Assembly (NCBI GenBank): GCA_963575745.1
Contig: CAUYUJ010017908.1
Location: 127,501-191,500, forward strand
Source: Prorocentrum cordatum
Taxonomy: Eukaryota > Sar > Dinophyceae > Prorocentrales > Prorocentraceae
Length of the DNA stretch: 64,000 nt
Reading direction: 5' to 3'
Part shown: positions 1 to 10,693 of the stretch, in pieces
How the letters are laid out: every line of letters begins with the position of its first letter
Numbering within the stretch: the stretch's first letter is position 1
The notes under the pieces: generated by a model
Told to the model about the DNA's origin: nothing
Seen by the model: only the letters and a program-made list of their open reading frames with translations
Databases searched by the model: none
Program-made: the position numbers and the translations under genes

Positions 1-25
1 CTGCTGCTGCTGGTCGTCGTCGCCG

Positions 26-57
<32 letters not shown>

Positions 58-190
58 GCCACCGTCGTCATCGTAGTCGGCTTCGTCGCCGTCGTCGTCG
101 GCTTCGTCGCCGTCGTCGTCGCCGCCGCCGCCGTCGCCGCCGCCGCCGTCGTCGTCGTCGTCACCGGGTCGTCGTCGTCGTCGTGCGCCC
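1..190. repeat. (GTC/GCC)n triplet tract
   Basis: Imperfect GTC/GCC triplets with a few GCT and CTC interruptions run from the window edge to the first exon-like segment. The frames they open encode only S, R, V or A runs. Confidence 0.9.
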
Positions 191-330
191 GAGGTTCGCC
201 GCGCACTCGAGGGCCTCGTGCCCGCCGGCGCCGCGTGGCCGGACTTCTGGGTCACTAGCGAGGATGTCGCGGGGCTCCCGGCGCTGCTCGGGGACGCGGA
301 CGGCGCCGAGGCCGCCGCTGAACATCAAGC
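191..330 (+). CDS. candidate exon, unknown protein
   Basis: Unrecognised. Frame 2 from GAG at 191 reads EVRRALEGLVPAGAAWPDF, then WVTSEDVAGLPALLGDADGA, with nearly every third codon position G or C until about 320. A possible acceptor AG sits at 192-193 after a GTC tract; no clear GT donor is seen before the next GTC tract at 361. The Trp/Phe/Asp-containing composition is unlike the flanking low-complexity frames, which is the main reason to call it coding. No domain identified; both ends are estimates. Confidence 0.4.
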
Positions 331-360
331 GAAACATCACAAGGGGTCTTCGGGCGTTTT

Positions 361-409
361 CGCCGTCGTCGTCGTCGTCGTCGTCGTCGCCCTCGTCGTC
401 CTCGTCGTC

Positions 410-466
<57 letters not shown>

Positions 467-492
467 CTCGTCGTCCTCGTCGTCGTCGTCGG
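361..492. repeat. (GTC)n microsatellite
   Basis: About 44 near-perfect GTC/CTC triplets. The following 493-745 is non-repetitive and open on both strands; I could not decide whether it is coding. Confidence 0.95.
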
Positions 493-745
493 GCTTTTCG
501 GGCTTTTCGGGCGTTCTCGTCCGTTGTCGGCGGCTCTCTAGCCTCGGGATGCTGGTCGGCGGCTGCGTCTCGCCGGGCGCGTTCTCGCGGTGGCCGGGTC
601 GTCCCGTACGGCTGCCGGCAGGGCCGAGCAATCGCTCGAAGGCCTGACGACGACACACGCCGAGTCAGCATCAAGGGGGGCGTGCGTGGTGCGGGTGGTC
701 AGTGGCTCAAGAAGCTGAGCACAGCACGTCAAGCAGTGGCGAAGC

Positions 746-941
746 GTCCTGGCTCGCCTATAGGCCTATCAAACAATTTTCTAAGAACCTTTTGTGGTTT
801 CCACGGAATGTTCTTTGAACATTTCTGGCTGGGACTCTTGTTTGAACACATGGGTTTTGTGTTTAAGAACGTGGTTTTTGTTCTCAAGACATGTTTGGGT
901 TCTAAGAACATGTCGTGGTAGGCCTATAGGAGTGCCAGGAC
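746..941. mobile_element. foldback (MITE-like) element with palindrome-rich core
   Basis: Inverted arms 746-770 and 917-941 share CCTATAGGCCTA and CCAGGAC, about 21 of 25 positions. The core holds about six spaced copies of a TTCnnnGAA-type palindrome (for example TTCTAAGAAC near 778 and 899, TTCTTTGAAC near 810). No coding capacity and no convincing target-site duplication. Most likely a non-autonomous DNA transposon; the autonomous partner is not in the window. Confidence 0.65.
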
Positions 942-1254
942 GGTTGGTCCCCGCTCAAGCACGGCACGGCACGCCGCGCGGCACACTTGCCGCATGCTGG
1001 AAATATTCAAGCCTCGTGTATCCGCACCAGTGGCAGTGCAGCTTCCCAGCAGTTGCAGCCAGCCCCCCTCCACTCGCCGGCCTGCCCGCCGAGGTGCTGC
1101 GCGAGGCTCCGGCCCACGGCTTTAGGTTAATTCGTCTTTGCGCGCCCCGCTCTGACTGGACTCGCCGCTGGCGCTCTCGCCTGCGGCCGCTGACTAAAAA
1201 GTATCCGCACCAGCCCAGTCAGAAGCGCTGCCGGTGGGAGCTGATCTTCTCGAG
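942..1254. other. non-repetitive spacer
   Basis: Mostly unique sequence. GTATCCGCACCAG occurs twice (about 1,018 and 1,201). A 35-bp segment at 1,059-1,093 reads SPPPLAGLPAE between a CAG acceptor and a GT, and could be a micro-exon; support is weak. Confidence 0.4.
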
Positions 1255-1660
1255 GGCCGCTGGGGGTCCTCTTGGGGCTCTCTTGGGGCCCTCTTGGGGC
1301 TCCCTCGGGGCTCTTTTGGGGGGGTCTTGGGGCCCTCTTGGGCCCTTCTTGGGGGCTGACCCTGGAGGGTCTTGGAGGCCAAGGGGGGGGGGTCCTTCGT
1401 TTGGCCCCCTCCCCTCAAGGGCCCTCAAGACCGTCTCTTGGGGCCCGCTTGGGGCGTTCTTGGGGCGCTCTTGGGCGCGCTTTGTGGCCATCTGGGGGGC
1501 CTCTTGGGCCCCTCTTGGGGCTCTCTTGGGCCATTCTGTGGCCTCTTGGAGGGATGTCGGAAACTATCTTGAACCATCCTCATCTATCTTGGGCCATCTG
1601 GGAAACCATTTTGGAGCATCGGAGGCCTTCTTAGGGCCATCTTGGTCGAACAATGACCCC
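1255..1660. repeat. CTCTTGGGGCC-type minisatellite
   Basis: Degenerate 12-18 bp units built on CTCTTGGGGCC repeat through the segment. On the minus strand it yields Pro/Lys/Arg-rich frames that should not be taken as genes. Relatives lie at 4,905-5,340, 18,195-18,256, 20,920-21,480 and 52,840-52,960. Confidence 0.8.
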
Positions 1661-1869
1661 CTGACACCTCCGTCCCCCGCCCATGCGGACCCCTGGGAGT
1701 GGGCAGGGGGAGGGGTCAAGACACCTCTTCCAGACGCAAACTGTTTGGCTCACTCCCACCCGCCTTCTTGGCACGTAAGTAGTACCCGAGTTTCAGCACA
1801 CTCAGCGGTCATCTTTTGATGGGCAGCTACTGGTATGTAACCAAAACAGACTTTAAATGTGCGACGGTG

Positions 1870-2085
1870 GGGCGAGGCGTGCCACGCGTGCCAACCGCGC
1901 CACGCGTGCCAGGCTCGCTACGCGCACCAGGCGCGCCAGGTGCCCCTGAGGCCCGAGCGTGCCCGGCACATGTGGTGCGCCTGATGCGCCACATGCCGCG
2001 CGTGCACCAAGTGCGCCGCATGCTTCAGCCGCGCCAGGTGCGCCGCGCTCGGGGCACGCGCAGAGTGTGCCAGGTGCGCCCGCGC
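1870..2085. repeat. GCGCCAGGTGCGCC-type short minisatellite
   Basis: Overlapping 9-12 bp units such as CACGCGTGCCA, GCGCCAGGTG and GTGCGCC; short inverted copies make many small hairpins. No gene seen. Confidence 0.7.
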
Positions 2086-2099
2086 ACGTCGAGAACTGC

Positions 2100-2274
2100 G
2101 TCGCACCCCACCATCCGTGTCGAAAGCCAGTGCGCAAGTGCGGCGGAGTGGCCATCACAATGTCTGGTGGGCCTGCGCGCAGCAGGCAGCGTGCCAGCGC
2201 CCCCGCCGTTCCTGCCCGAAGCCAGTGCGACGTGATCGCAGGGTGCCTGCGCATGATCCACGTTTCGCCGAGAA

Positions 2275-2314
<40 letters not shown>

Positions 2315-2640
2315 CTTTTTTGACAGGGATGGTGGCCTTGCGCGCAGCAGGTTTTCTGCTGGCACCCGTGCCGTCCCTGTCAACAGACGAAACAACATGC
2401 TCGCGGCCCCCGCGAACATGACCTGCGATTTTGCCGCAGAGTGCACTTGGCATTTTTTGGCAGGGATGGTAGGGAGGTGTTTGCGAGGCACAACGCAGGT
2501 CATAATTATGCCAGCGCCCCCGTCGCCCCAACCCAAAATCAATGCAAAGCGGTCGCGGAGCGTCCGCACATGCTCCAGATTTGGAGGCAGAGTGTATCTT
2601 GTATTGCTATTTGACAGGGATGGTGGGGGTGGGGTGGGCT
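2100..2640. repeat. dispersed repeat carrying GACAGGGATGGTGG, with a (TG)n run
   Basis: GACAGGGATGGTGG or close variants recur at about 2,320, 2,460 and 2,614, and on the minus strand near 16,530. A (TG)17 run occupies 2,278-2,312. GCGCGCAGCAGG is also duplicated (2,175 and 2,340). Confidence 0.6.
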
Positions 2641-2739
2641 CATGGGTCCGGGTTGGCTGCTGGTCGGGTGGGGAAGGGGGTGAACCCCTTCCCGAAGGGA
2701 AAGACGGGGGTTGTGGACGAGGGCAGCAAGAACTGCCTA

Positions 2740-2990
2740 CACCACCTGCAGTGGAGACTCATGCCAAGAAACACCCTGCTCGCCTCCAGGGTGCCCTGGG
2801 TTTCTTGGGCCTCGATGGTTCTACTATGGACAGCGTGGCGTTCCCACACCAGAATTCCTTGGGCGTCCTGGGGCCTCAGGGCTGGGCTTCTCGTGGACGG
2901 CTTCTCGTGGACTGGCCTCCGCTGCATGCATGCCTTCGCGGCCTGGGGGCCGAGGCGCTGTCCCACGGGTGCGCCATCCCACGGATGCCT
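2740..2990. repeat. dispersed repeat, copy 1 of 2
   Basis: Matches 28,340-28,535 over about 190 bp in direct orientation (shared GCCTCCAGGRTGCCCT, TTTCTTG and GGACTGGCCTCC blocks). A weaker partial relative is at 12,826-12,900. Confidence 0.65.
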
Positions 2991-3150
2991 CCCGCGCGGG
3001 GCACGTCCGCGCAGGGGCCGCCCCAGAGAGGCCCACAGGGCCGACGAGCCTCCGCACCGGGCGGGCCTCGAACGTTTTTCGGCGGCCGCTCTCGGCCCGG
3101 CAGGCGGCTTCCCGCCGGCCCGGGGGAATACCCGCCGACAGTCTCGTCAG

Positions 3151-3336
3151 CACGCTGCCGTGGAGAGGCTCGAGGTCCAGAAGTGGGGACTGCGACGAAG
3201 AGCGCGCGCGTCCTGGGTGGAGGGTGAAGGGGCGGTCCCTGAGGGCTTCCGCATCGAGAAGCTGCTCCCCGGGAAAGCTCCAGGGCTCCGAGAGGAGTGG
3301 GGCCTGGAGGTTATCCCTCCGTTTTCGCGCTCCTAG
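3151..3336 (+). CDS. candidate exon, unknown protein
   Basis: Begins after the acceptor CTCGTCAG. The frame from CAC at 3,151 reads HAAVERLEVQKWGLRRRARA and continues through SWVEGEGAVPEGFRIEKLL to a TAG at 3,334-3,336. Third positions are mostly G/C. Charged, helix-prone and unlike its neighbours. It could be a terminal exon or could end earlier at an unrecognised donor. No known domain. Confidence 0.4.
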   Translation, partial: HAAVERLEVQKWGLRRRARASWVEGEGAVPEGFRIEKLLPGKAPGLREEWGLEVIPPFSRS

Positions 3337-3433
3337 TGCCCTCCCAGAGCCCCTCTGACTCGGGACGAAGCGCTGGTCCTGGGCGACGCCCAGGAGGGGT
3401 CTAGGCCCAGTTGCCTCAAGGACCCGCTCTCCT

Positions 3434-3477
3434 CACGCCAACTGGGGCCGCCGCCGCCGCCGCCGCAACCGCCGCCG

Positions 3478-3516
<39 letters not shown>

Positions 3517-3532
3517 ATGACGACGACGACGA

Positions 3533-3624
<92 letters not shown>

Positions 3625-3649
3625 ACGACGACGACGACGACGACGACCG

Positions 3650-3727
<78 letters not shown>

Positions 3728-3730
3728 TCC
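3434..3730. repeat. (GCC)n then (GAC/GCC)n tract
   Basis: GCC triplets, then (GACGCC)n, then about 25 pure GAC. Long poly-D, -A, -R, -S and -V frames here are artefacts of the repeat. Confidence 0.95.
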
Positions 3731-3761
3731 GCGGCGGTGGCGGCGGCGGTGGCGGCCGCAG

Positions 3762-3840
3762 CGAGGCCGCGCACGCCGCCGCTTTCCGGGCAGAGACGGG
3801 CCTCGAGGCCGTGGCCTTCGACCGCGCCAGGGAGCGCTCG
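3762..3840 (+). CDS. candidate 79-bp exon, unknown protein
   Basis: Sits between CGCAG (ending 3,761) and a GT at 3,841. The frame reads EAAHAAAFRAETGLEAVAFD then RARERS, with third positions almost all G/C. Size (1+78 nt) and style resemble 55,869-55,947. No family recognised. Confidence 0.4.
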
Positions 3841-3879
3841 GTCGCCTCGCCTCGGCCGCCTCGCCTCGGCCGCGCCGCC

Positions 3880-4260
3880 GCCGCCTCGGCCGCCGCCGCC
3901 TTCGTCGTCGCCGCCGCCGCCTCCGTCGTCGTCTTCGCCAGCGAGGCCTTCTTCGTTTTCCTCGTCGTCGTCGCCGTCGTCTTCGCCAGCGATGCCTTTT
4001 TCTTCTTCTTCTTCTTCTTCTTATTCTTCTTTGTCGTCGTCGTCGTCGTCGCCGTTGTCGCTGTCGCCGTCACCGTCGCCGCCGCCGTCGTCGTCGATGG
4101 CGTCTTCCCCGTCGTCGTCCCCGAGGTCCGCGGCGCGCGTTCTCGAGGGCCTCGCCGCCGCCGCCGTGGTGGTTTCGGTGGCGGCAGTTTGTCGATGACG
4201 CTCGCCGCCGCCGGTGTCGTCGTCGCCGTCGCCGTCGTCGTCGTCGTCGTCGGCGGCGTC
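3880..4260. repeat. imperfect (GTC/GCC/TTC)n tract
   Basis: Interrupted GTC, GCC and CTT triplets, including a TTCTTC run at 4,003-4,030. A short non-repetitive island at 4,120-4,198 reads ARVLEGLAAAAVVVSVAAV before a TGA and might be coding, but evidence is thin. Confidence 0.8.
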
Positions 4261-4403
4261 GTCGGCGCCGTCGTCTCCTGTCTCCTCCGTCCAGCCTCCT
4301 CCAGCCCCTTGCCTCCTGCTTCCTGAACTGACAGGGAGAGGTGTCCGCTTTGGATTCGAGACCCCCCCCCGTGAATTGGATAGTACGTGCGGCTTCCGAT
4401 TTC

Positions 4404-4450
<47 letters not shown>

Positions 4451-4498
4451 CGCGTATCTGTGTGTGTATGTGTGTGTGTGTGTGTGTTTGTTTGTTTG

Positions 4499-4533
<35 letters not shown>

Positions 4534-4599
4534 TTGTGTGTGTGTGTGTGCGTGTGCGTGTGCGTGTGCGTGTGCGTGTGTGTGTGTGTGTGTGCGTGC

Positions 4600-4630
<31 letters not shown>

Positions 4631-4747
4631 TGAGTGTGTGTGTGTGTGTGTGTGCGCGTGTGTTGGCGTGTGTGTGTGTGTGTGTGTGCCTTCTACGCCC
4701 TGACGCTGCGCGCAGGGCCGCGACGCCAAACAAGGTGTGTGCGTGTG

Positions 4748-4787
<40 letters not shown>

Positions 4788-4799
4788 CGTGCGTGGTGC

Positions 4800-4831
<32 letters not shown>

Positions 4832-4832
4832 T
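4404..4832. repeat. (GT)n with CGTG and GCGC blocks
   Basis: Nearly continuous alternating purine-pyrimidine sequence: (GT)n, a CGTG block (4,500-4,530), a CG block (4,593-4,613) and more (GT)n, broken only at about 4,689-4,732. Cys/Val and His/Thr frames are repeat artefacts. Confidence 0.95.
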
Positions 4833-4904
4833 GTGTGCACTCCTGTCGTGCTGGCTGCGTCTAGTTGTTGCTGATTCGTCCCCCTCTTTTCCTCAGCGTG
4901 TGCT

Positions 4905-5340
4905 TCGGAGCTTCTTTGGGACCATCTTGGAGGAGCAGGCCCTCCTGGGGCCTCACCTGGAGATCTCCTGGGCCTCTTGGGGGCTCTACCCTGGGAGGTC
5001 TTTGGGGCCGTCTTGGAGGCCATCGATCACAGAAGGACAGTTCCCCGAGTGCGTTCCCCCTTCGGGGTGCGAACATGACCCTGCGGGCTTGCTTGGCGCG
5101 CTGTTGAGGCGCTCTCAGGCGCTCGCGGGGCCGTCTTGGGGCCCTCCTGGGCGCCTCAGATGGCCCTCTTGGGCCATCTTGGAGCCATCTGGAGGCCTCA
5201 AGAGCCGATTGAACGTGACAGGGTGAGAAAGCCATCCGCAGAGCAACCCATATCGGTTTTGGATAGAATTTCGCCTCCTGGGGTGCTCCTTGGGAAGCTC
5301 CGTGGCTATCTGGAGGCCTCTTGGAGCCATGTGGAGTCCC
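4905..5340. repeat. CTCTTGGGGCC-type minisatellite, second locus
   Basis: Degenerate units such as CTCCTGGGCCTCTTGGGGG and GTCTTGGGGCCCTCCTGG; the same family as 1,255-1,660. Confidence 0.7.
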
Positions 5341-5528
5341 AGAGCGAGGTGAGCCATCCCCGGGCCCACCCCCCCCACGCCTCCCTCCGCGACCCCTCCC
5401 CTCCCCCCCCTCGGCGGGGAAGGGATCCACGGGAAGGGAATTTCCTTCGATTCGATTACGACGTTGCTCGGTTTTCCTTTGGCTGGCGCGCTTGAGAAGG
5501 AGGGCCCAGGGAGAGGGGGGAGCGGCAC

Positions 5529-6164
<636 letters not shown>

Positions 6165-6230
6165 CGTCGTTGTCGACGTCATTGTCGCTGTTGTTGTCGA
6201 CGCCGTCTTCGTCGTCGTCGTTGTCGTCTT

Positions 6231-6273
<43 letters not shown>

Positions 6274-6300
6274 GTCTTCGCCGTCTTCGCATTCGCGTCG
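6165..6300. repeat. (GTC)n microsatellite
   Basis: Imperfect GTC/TTC/GCC triplets. Confidence 0.9.
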
Positions 6301-6485
6301 GTGCAGAAGCGGGCATTGTGCCCCCTCCCGGTGTTTCGTCGTGGAATGGCGCGCTCGATTCGCATCTCTCAGATCGTAAAGGGAAGCCGCATTCGCGTGC
6401 AGGTTTTGGGGGGGGCAGTTCGGCCTGAGACCTTCACGAAGCTTCCGTCGCCACGCTGTCCGGGCTCGGGCACCACGGGTGCCAG

Positions 6486-6580
6486 CGGCGAGGGCGGCGG
6501 CGGAGATGACGGCAGCGGGCGGCAGCGGGCGGCAGGCGGCGGTCGACGGCGACGGCGAGATGGCGCGGGCGAGCCGCTCC
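6486..6580 (+). CDS. candidate exon, unknown protein
   Basis: Follows the acceptor GGGTGCCAG. The frame reads ARAAAEMTAAGGSGRQAAVD and then GDGEMARASRS with only G/C in third positions. The minus strand is also open (ERLARAISPSPSTAAC), so the strand is uncertain. The end is not defined; the next element (a foldback arm) starts at 6,601. Confidence 0.3.
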
Positions 6581-6829
6581 CCCGAAAATTCTACATTTCG
6601 GTCGGGCATGTCCCTCCACAGGAGGATCTACTCAAACATAGTTCAGGAACAGTCTGGAGACGATTTTTTGACCATGTTTGCCTCTCCCTTTGCAATGCTT
6701 GGACTATTGTGAAGGCCTTACGGCCGCTGCCGCCGACCCTGAAGGTATTGGCCGTCGATGGCGACGGGATGTGTCACAGGAAGGAGCTAAAGGACAACGT
6801 GACAGGGTAGGTGGAGGAAGTGTGTGTGA

Positions 6830-7086
6830 GGAGGAGGAGGAGGAGGAGGAGGAGGAGGAGGAGGAGGAGGAGGAGGAGGAGGAGGAGGAGGAGGAGGAGG
6901 AGGAGGAGGAGGAGGAGGAGGAGGAGGAGGAGGAGGAGGAAGGAGGAGGAGGAGGAGGAGGAGGAGGAGGAGGAGGAGGAGGAGCGGAGGAGGAGGAGGA
7001 GGAGGAGGAGGAGGAGGAGGAGGAGGAGGAGGAGGAGGAGGAGGAGGAGGAGGAGGAGGAGGAGGAGGAGGAGGAGGAGGAGGAGG
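6830..7086. repeat. (GGA)n microsatellite
   Basis: About 85 GGA triplets with two phase slips. Poly-E, -R, -G, -S and -L frames on both strands are artefacts. Confidence 0.98.
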
Positions 7087-7089
7087 GGG

Positions 7090-7510
7090 AGACAAGCGAA
7101 AAGGAGATGGTAAGGTGGCAAAAGACGCTCAGGAGGAGAAGGAGGGAGGTGGTATTCTGACCTGCATGGGACCCCTCCCAGGACCCCCCGGGGACCCCCT
7201 TCCCAGGACCCTTCCCTGGACCCCCCCCGGGGCTTCCCCCGGGACCCCCAAGGAGGAGGGAGGTGGTATTCTGACCCGGGACCCCTCCCCCGGGACCCCC
7301 CCGGGCTTCCCCCGGAGACAAACGAAAAGGAGATGGAGAAGGTGGCAAAAGACGCTCAGGAGGAGGAGGAGTAGGGAGGTGGTATTCTGACCCGGGACCC
7401 CCCAGGACTCACCGGGGACCCCCTCCCAGGACCCCCCCCTGACCCCCCCCCAGGACCCCCCCCGGGCTTCCCCAGGGACCCCAAGGAGGAGGGAGATGGT
7501 ATTCTGACCC
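7090..7510. repeat. 225-bp partial tandem duplication plus GGGACCCC minisatellite
   Basis: GAGACAARCGAAAAGGAGAT and GGTGGCAAAAGACGCTCAGG occur at about 7,090-7,130 and again at 7,315-7,360. GGTGGTATTCTGACC recurs at about 7,149, 7,262 and 7,379 with a variant near 7,496. Between copies are CCCCGGGACCCC units. Confidence 0.75.
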
Positions 7511-7602
7511 GGGACCCCTCTGGGACCCCCTCCAGCCTTTGCAATGCTTGGACTATTTTTCATGCTTCGCCCAAGTTCCGGCTGTAGGAGAACATGCCCG
7601 AC

Positions 7603-8578
7603 CAAATGGTATATGCCGGGCGGGCCTGACGGGCGGAGTCGCGGGCTCTCGGGCGGCGGGGTGAGAACGAGAAGGCCCTGCGGGGCTTCGCAGAAGGCCC
7701 CTAGAAAACAAACTTCTCAGACGGCCGGGGGGACTTCCGAGCCTTCTGAAAAGGCCCGCCCCTGCTCACTTCCCCCCAGGGCTCGCCGCCGAGTAATCTA
7801 AATTGGTGCCAGGTGTTGTCAAACATGCAGATCTTGCGTAGGCCATCTTCCAAAACGAGTGTTTTCCGACGCGGTGGCGGTGTCCCTAAGGGCTCCGACG
7901 GTTTCCGCGGCTTACGCTGCTTTCTTGTTGCGTCGTTCTCTGCACCGATATCGGAACCGGGATTCTCGCTCGAGGCTTCCTGACGGACCGATAGGTATAT
8001 GTTGAAGTCCCCGCCGGATTGCTTGCGCTCTTCATAGGTCCCGGGCGTTCCCCGCCGCGTACAGGTGACTGTCCTGTTTCGTTGAATATCTCCGTAACGA
8101 TATCTGCGCCGCTGACATCCCTTCCGTCATCCTCATCATCGCCAGCACGGTGTTGTTCCTGTTGCCATCCTGCTCGCCGCTATGGCAATCGCCACACCAG
8201 CTCTCAGACGTTGCAATACATCGAACACATAAACATCGCTTGTCTTTAGGGTGATAAGGAGGAAGATGACACCGAACCCCATGAATAATACCAGTAATAT
8301 TAGTCATGCTTATGGCTTCTCGTTTTGAATCCAGCACTGGTCTCCAAACCTTCCTCTCATCCTCCTGCTGTCTCTGCTTTATTCACTCCTCCCTTTGCCT
8401 CTTCATCCTCCTTCTGCCTTTTCCTCTTCCTCTTCCTGTCCACTTCCTGCTCTCGTTCCTCTTTATTCCTGGTCGCCTTGCCTCGGGGGTTTCGAACTGC
8501 GTCCTGATCCACCTCCTCGACCTGGCTTTCTGCTTTCCTCTTCGTCTTCCACCTCGCGGCTCCCTGTGGCCGCGAGCT
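7603..8578. other. non-repetitive segment, weakly coding-like on the minus strand
   Basis: Lower GC and higher complexity than its surroundings. On the minus strand about 8,040-8,330 contains a Cys-rich run (CLCVRC, CGDC), and an adjacent frame reads ADIVTEIFNETGQSPVRGG. No intact gene, splice structure or family could be fixed. May be exon remnants or unique spacer. Confidence 0.3.
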
Positions 8579-8810
8579 GCGCAATTGTCGCCACTTTCGT
8601 GGCTTCTGGGAGGTCTAGCGGAGTGAAGTTGAAAGCTGACCGCGCTGAGACCTCGCTGGTCTTAGGGGGTCTGCGAACTGCGCAATTGTCGCCGCGTTCG
8701 TGGATTCCAGGGAGGTCCAGCGGAGTGGAGTCGTAAACGGACCGCGTTGAGACCTCGCGGGTCCCTGGCGGATCATCGAACTGCGCTACCGTCGGCGCTT
8801 TTGCGGGCCT
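8579..8810. repeat. about 115-bp tandem repeat, 2.3 copies
   Basis: Units start at CTGCGCAATTGTCGCC (about 8,577 and 8,690) with a partial third from about 8,780. Shared blocks are GGAGGTCYAGCGGAGTG and TTGAGACCTCGC. The minus-strand open frame across it just reads the repeat. Confidence 0.75.
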
Positions 8811-8844
8811 GGAGCACCTCGTCGCCTCGGTGGGCCCCGTGCTG
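8803..8844 (+). CDS. candidate exon end, unknown protein
   Basis: The frame reads GLEHLVASVGPVL directly before a strong-looking donor GTGAGC at 8,845. No acceptor was found, so the start is arbitrary; it may extend left into the tandem repeat. Confidence 0.25.
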
Positions 8845-9084
8845 GTGAGCACAGGGCCCGCCGCAGGCCCGTGCTCCCCGGCCGCGCCGCGGGCCGCCCG
8901 CTTGGAGGCAGGCGGGTGCCTCGCTCCCCTCCCTGGCGCTTGCAGGGCGGTCTTGGCCTTCGGGCTCCACCGTGGAGGTACTGGACGGGGGGGGGATGAG
9001 GTGCTCGCTTGCCTCTCGCCCGCCTCTGGGTTCTGCTGCCTCTCGGCTTCCGCTCGCTCGCTCGCTCCCCCCTCCTCACCTCGG

Positions 9085-9260
9085 GCTCATGCTCCTCCTC
9101 CTCGTCCTCCTCATCCTTCTCCTCCTGCTCCTCCTCCTCCTCCTCCTTCTCCTCCTCTTCCTCCTCCTCCTCCTCCTCCTCTCTCCCTCCCTCTATCCTT
9201 CCCTCCCTCCTTCCCTCCCTCCCTCCTTCCCTCCCTCCTTCCTCCTCCTCTCGTCCAGCC
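9085..9260. repeat. (TCC)n / (TCCC)n tract
   Basis: CTC/CTT triplets changing to CCCT tetramers, forming a long pyrimidine tract upstream of the exon-like segment at 9,358. Confidence 0.9.
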
Positions 9261-9357
9261 TCTTTCTCCTGTCTCTTTTTCCCCCCCCCATCGTCCCTCC
9301 TTCTCTTGCCTCCTACTTCCAGCTTCTGGCATCTTTCTCCTGCCAGTTCCTCCCCAG

Positions 9358-9455
9358 TCCCTCCCTCCGAGAGGAGCAGCTGCGCTGGGTTGCGCGGGTG
9401 CTCCAGCGGTTCCCCGCACCGCTGCGGCAGCGGCAGGCTTCGCTGGCGCCACTCG
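9358..9455 (+). CDS. candidate exon, unknown protein
   Basis: Follows TTCCTCCCCAG and reads LREEQLRWVARVLQRFPAPL then RQRQASLAPLAV, an amphipathic-helix-like sequence with high third-position GC, before a GCC/GTC tract. Acceptor context is good; the donor is not evident (an AG-GC is possible near 9,441). Family unknown. Confidence 0.4.
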
Positions 9456-9459
9456 CCGT

Positions 9460-9486
9460 CGCCGCAACCGCCGCCGCCGCCGCTGC

Positions 9487-9551
<65 letters not shown>

Positions 9552-9613
9552 CCGTCGCCGTCGTCGTCGTCGTCGTCGTCGTCATCGTCGCCGTCGCCCG
9601 TCGTCCGTCATCT

Positions 9614-9648
<35 letters not shown>

Positions 9649-9690
9649 ATTCGTCCGTCGTCGTCCGTCGTCGTCGTCGTCGCCGTCGTT
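9460..9690. repeat. (GCC/GTC)n tract
   Basis: GCC, then GCCGTC, then GTC triplets. Confidence 0.95.
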
Positions 9691-10059
9691 GGCGCCATGG
9701 GGGTCGGCTGGGTCGTTCTGGCGCCGTGGCCGGCGCTCGGGAGGGGGAGTTGTTTTTTGGGGGGGAGGGAGAGGAGAGGATGAGGGCGGGAGGGGGGGTG
9801 GGAGGGAGGAAGAGGATGAGGGGCTCGAGAGGAGGACGCGGGGAATGCGGAGGGAGAGAAGGAGGATGAATAGGCCAAGGATGAAGGACAAGCCAAGTGC
9901 GCGCCATATCTGACGTTCTACGCATCCCGCCCATCCTTCCCCACTGTGCTGATTTATGTATATCCGCCGATGGGTGTCCTGGCGGTCCCGGGTGCTCAAT
10001 ATGACCCCATCGTGTCGCGCGCGCAAGCAGAAGGGGAAGCTGTGTACATTGGACGAGAA

Positions 10060-10418
10060 GGATGATCAGGAGGAGGGCGCTGGAGGCAGGAGTAGCGAGG
10101 AGGAGGGGGCTGGAGGAGGGAGGAGGGAGGATGGAGGAGGGAGGGAGGAGGAGGAGGAGGAGGAAGAGGAGGAGGCGGAGGAGGAGGAGGAGGAGGAGGA
10201 GTAGGAGGAGGAGCAGGAGGAGGAGGTGGAGGGAGGAGGGAGGAGGGAGGGACCGAGGGACCGAGGGAGTGAGGGAGCGAGGCAGGGAGGGAGGGAGGGA
10301 GGGAGGGATGAGGAGGAGGGATGCGGAGGAGGGATTCTGATGAGGATGAGGAGGAGGATGAGGATGAGGATGATGCTGATGCTGATGCTGCTGCTGATGA
10401 TGATGCTGGTGATGCTGA

Positions 10419-10501
<83 letters not shown>

Positions 10502-10617
10502 CCGATGCTGCTGCTGATGACGATGCTGATGATGCTGATGTTGATGACGCTGATGATGATGATGCTGCTGATGATGATGATGATGATCATGATGCTGATG
10601 ATGATGCTGACGATGAC

Positions 10618-10693
<76 letters not shown>

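Larger units (their letters stand above)
6601..7602. mobile_element. foldback element of the GTCGGGCATG family, split by an 827-bp segment
   Basis: Left arm GTCGGGCATGTCCCTCCACA at 6,601 pairs with the complement of the right arm ending at 7,602 (CATGCCCGAC). A perfect 22-bp direct repeat containing TTTGCAATGCTTGGACTATT lies at 6,687-6,708 and 7,536-7,557. Without the segment between, the element would be about 150 bp, like the outer element at 11,688-12,007. The 6,709-7,535 segment holds (GGA)n and C-rich repeats, begins GTGAAG and ends CCAG. Confidence 0.65.

Noticed and set aside
709-720. GGCTCAAG as a dinoflagellate spliced-leader relic
   Set aside because: The preceding TAGCCATTTT part of the leader is missing; 8 bp match by chance.
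746-941. Heat-shock element array
   Set aside because: Heat-shock elements need TTC and GAA separated by two bases; here the gap is three, so I report only a palindrome array.
1219-1491. Pro/Arg/Lys-rich minus-strand ORFs at 1.2-1.5 kb and 52.6-53.0 kb
   Set aside because: They are reverse translations of the CTCTTGGGGCC minisatellite.
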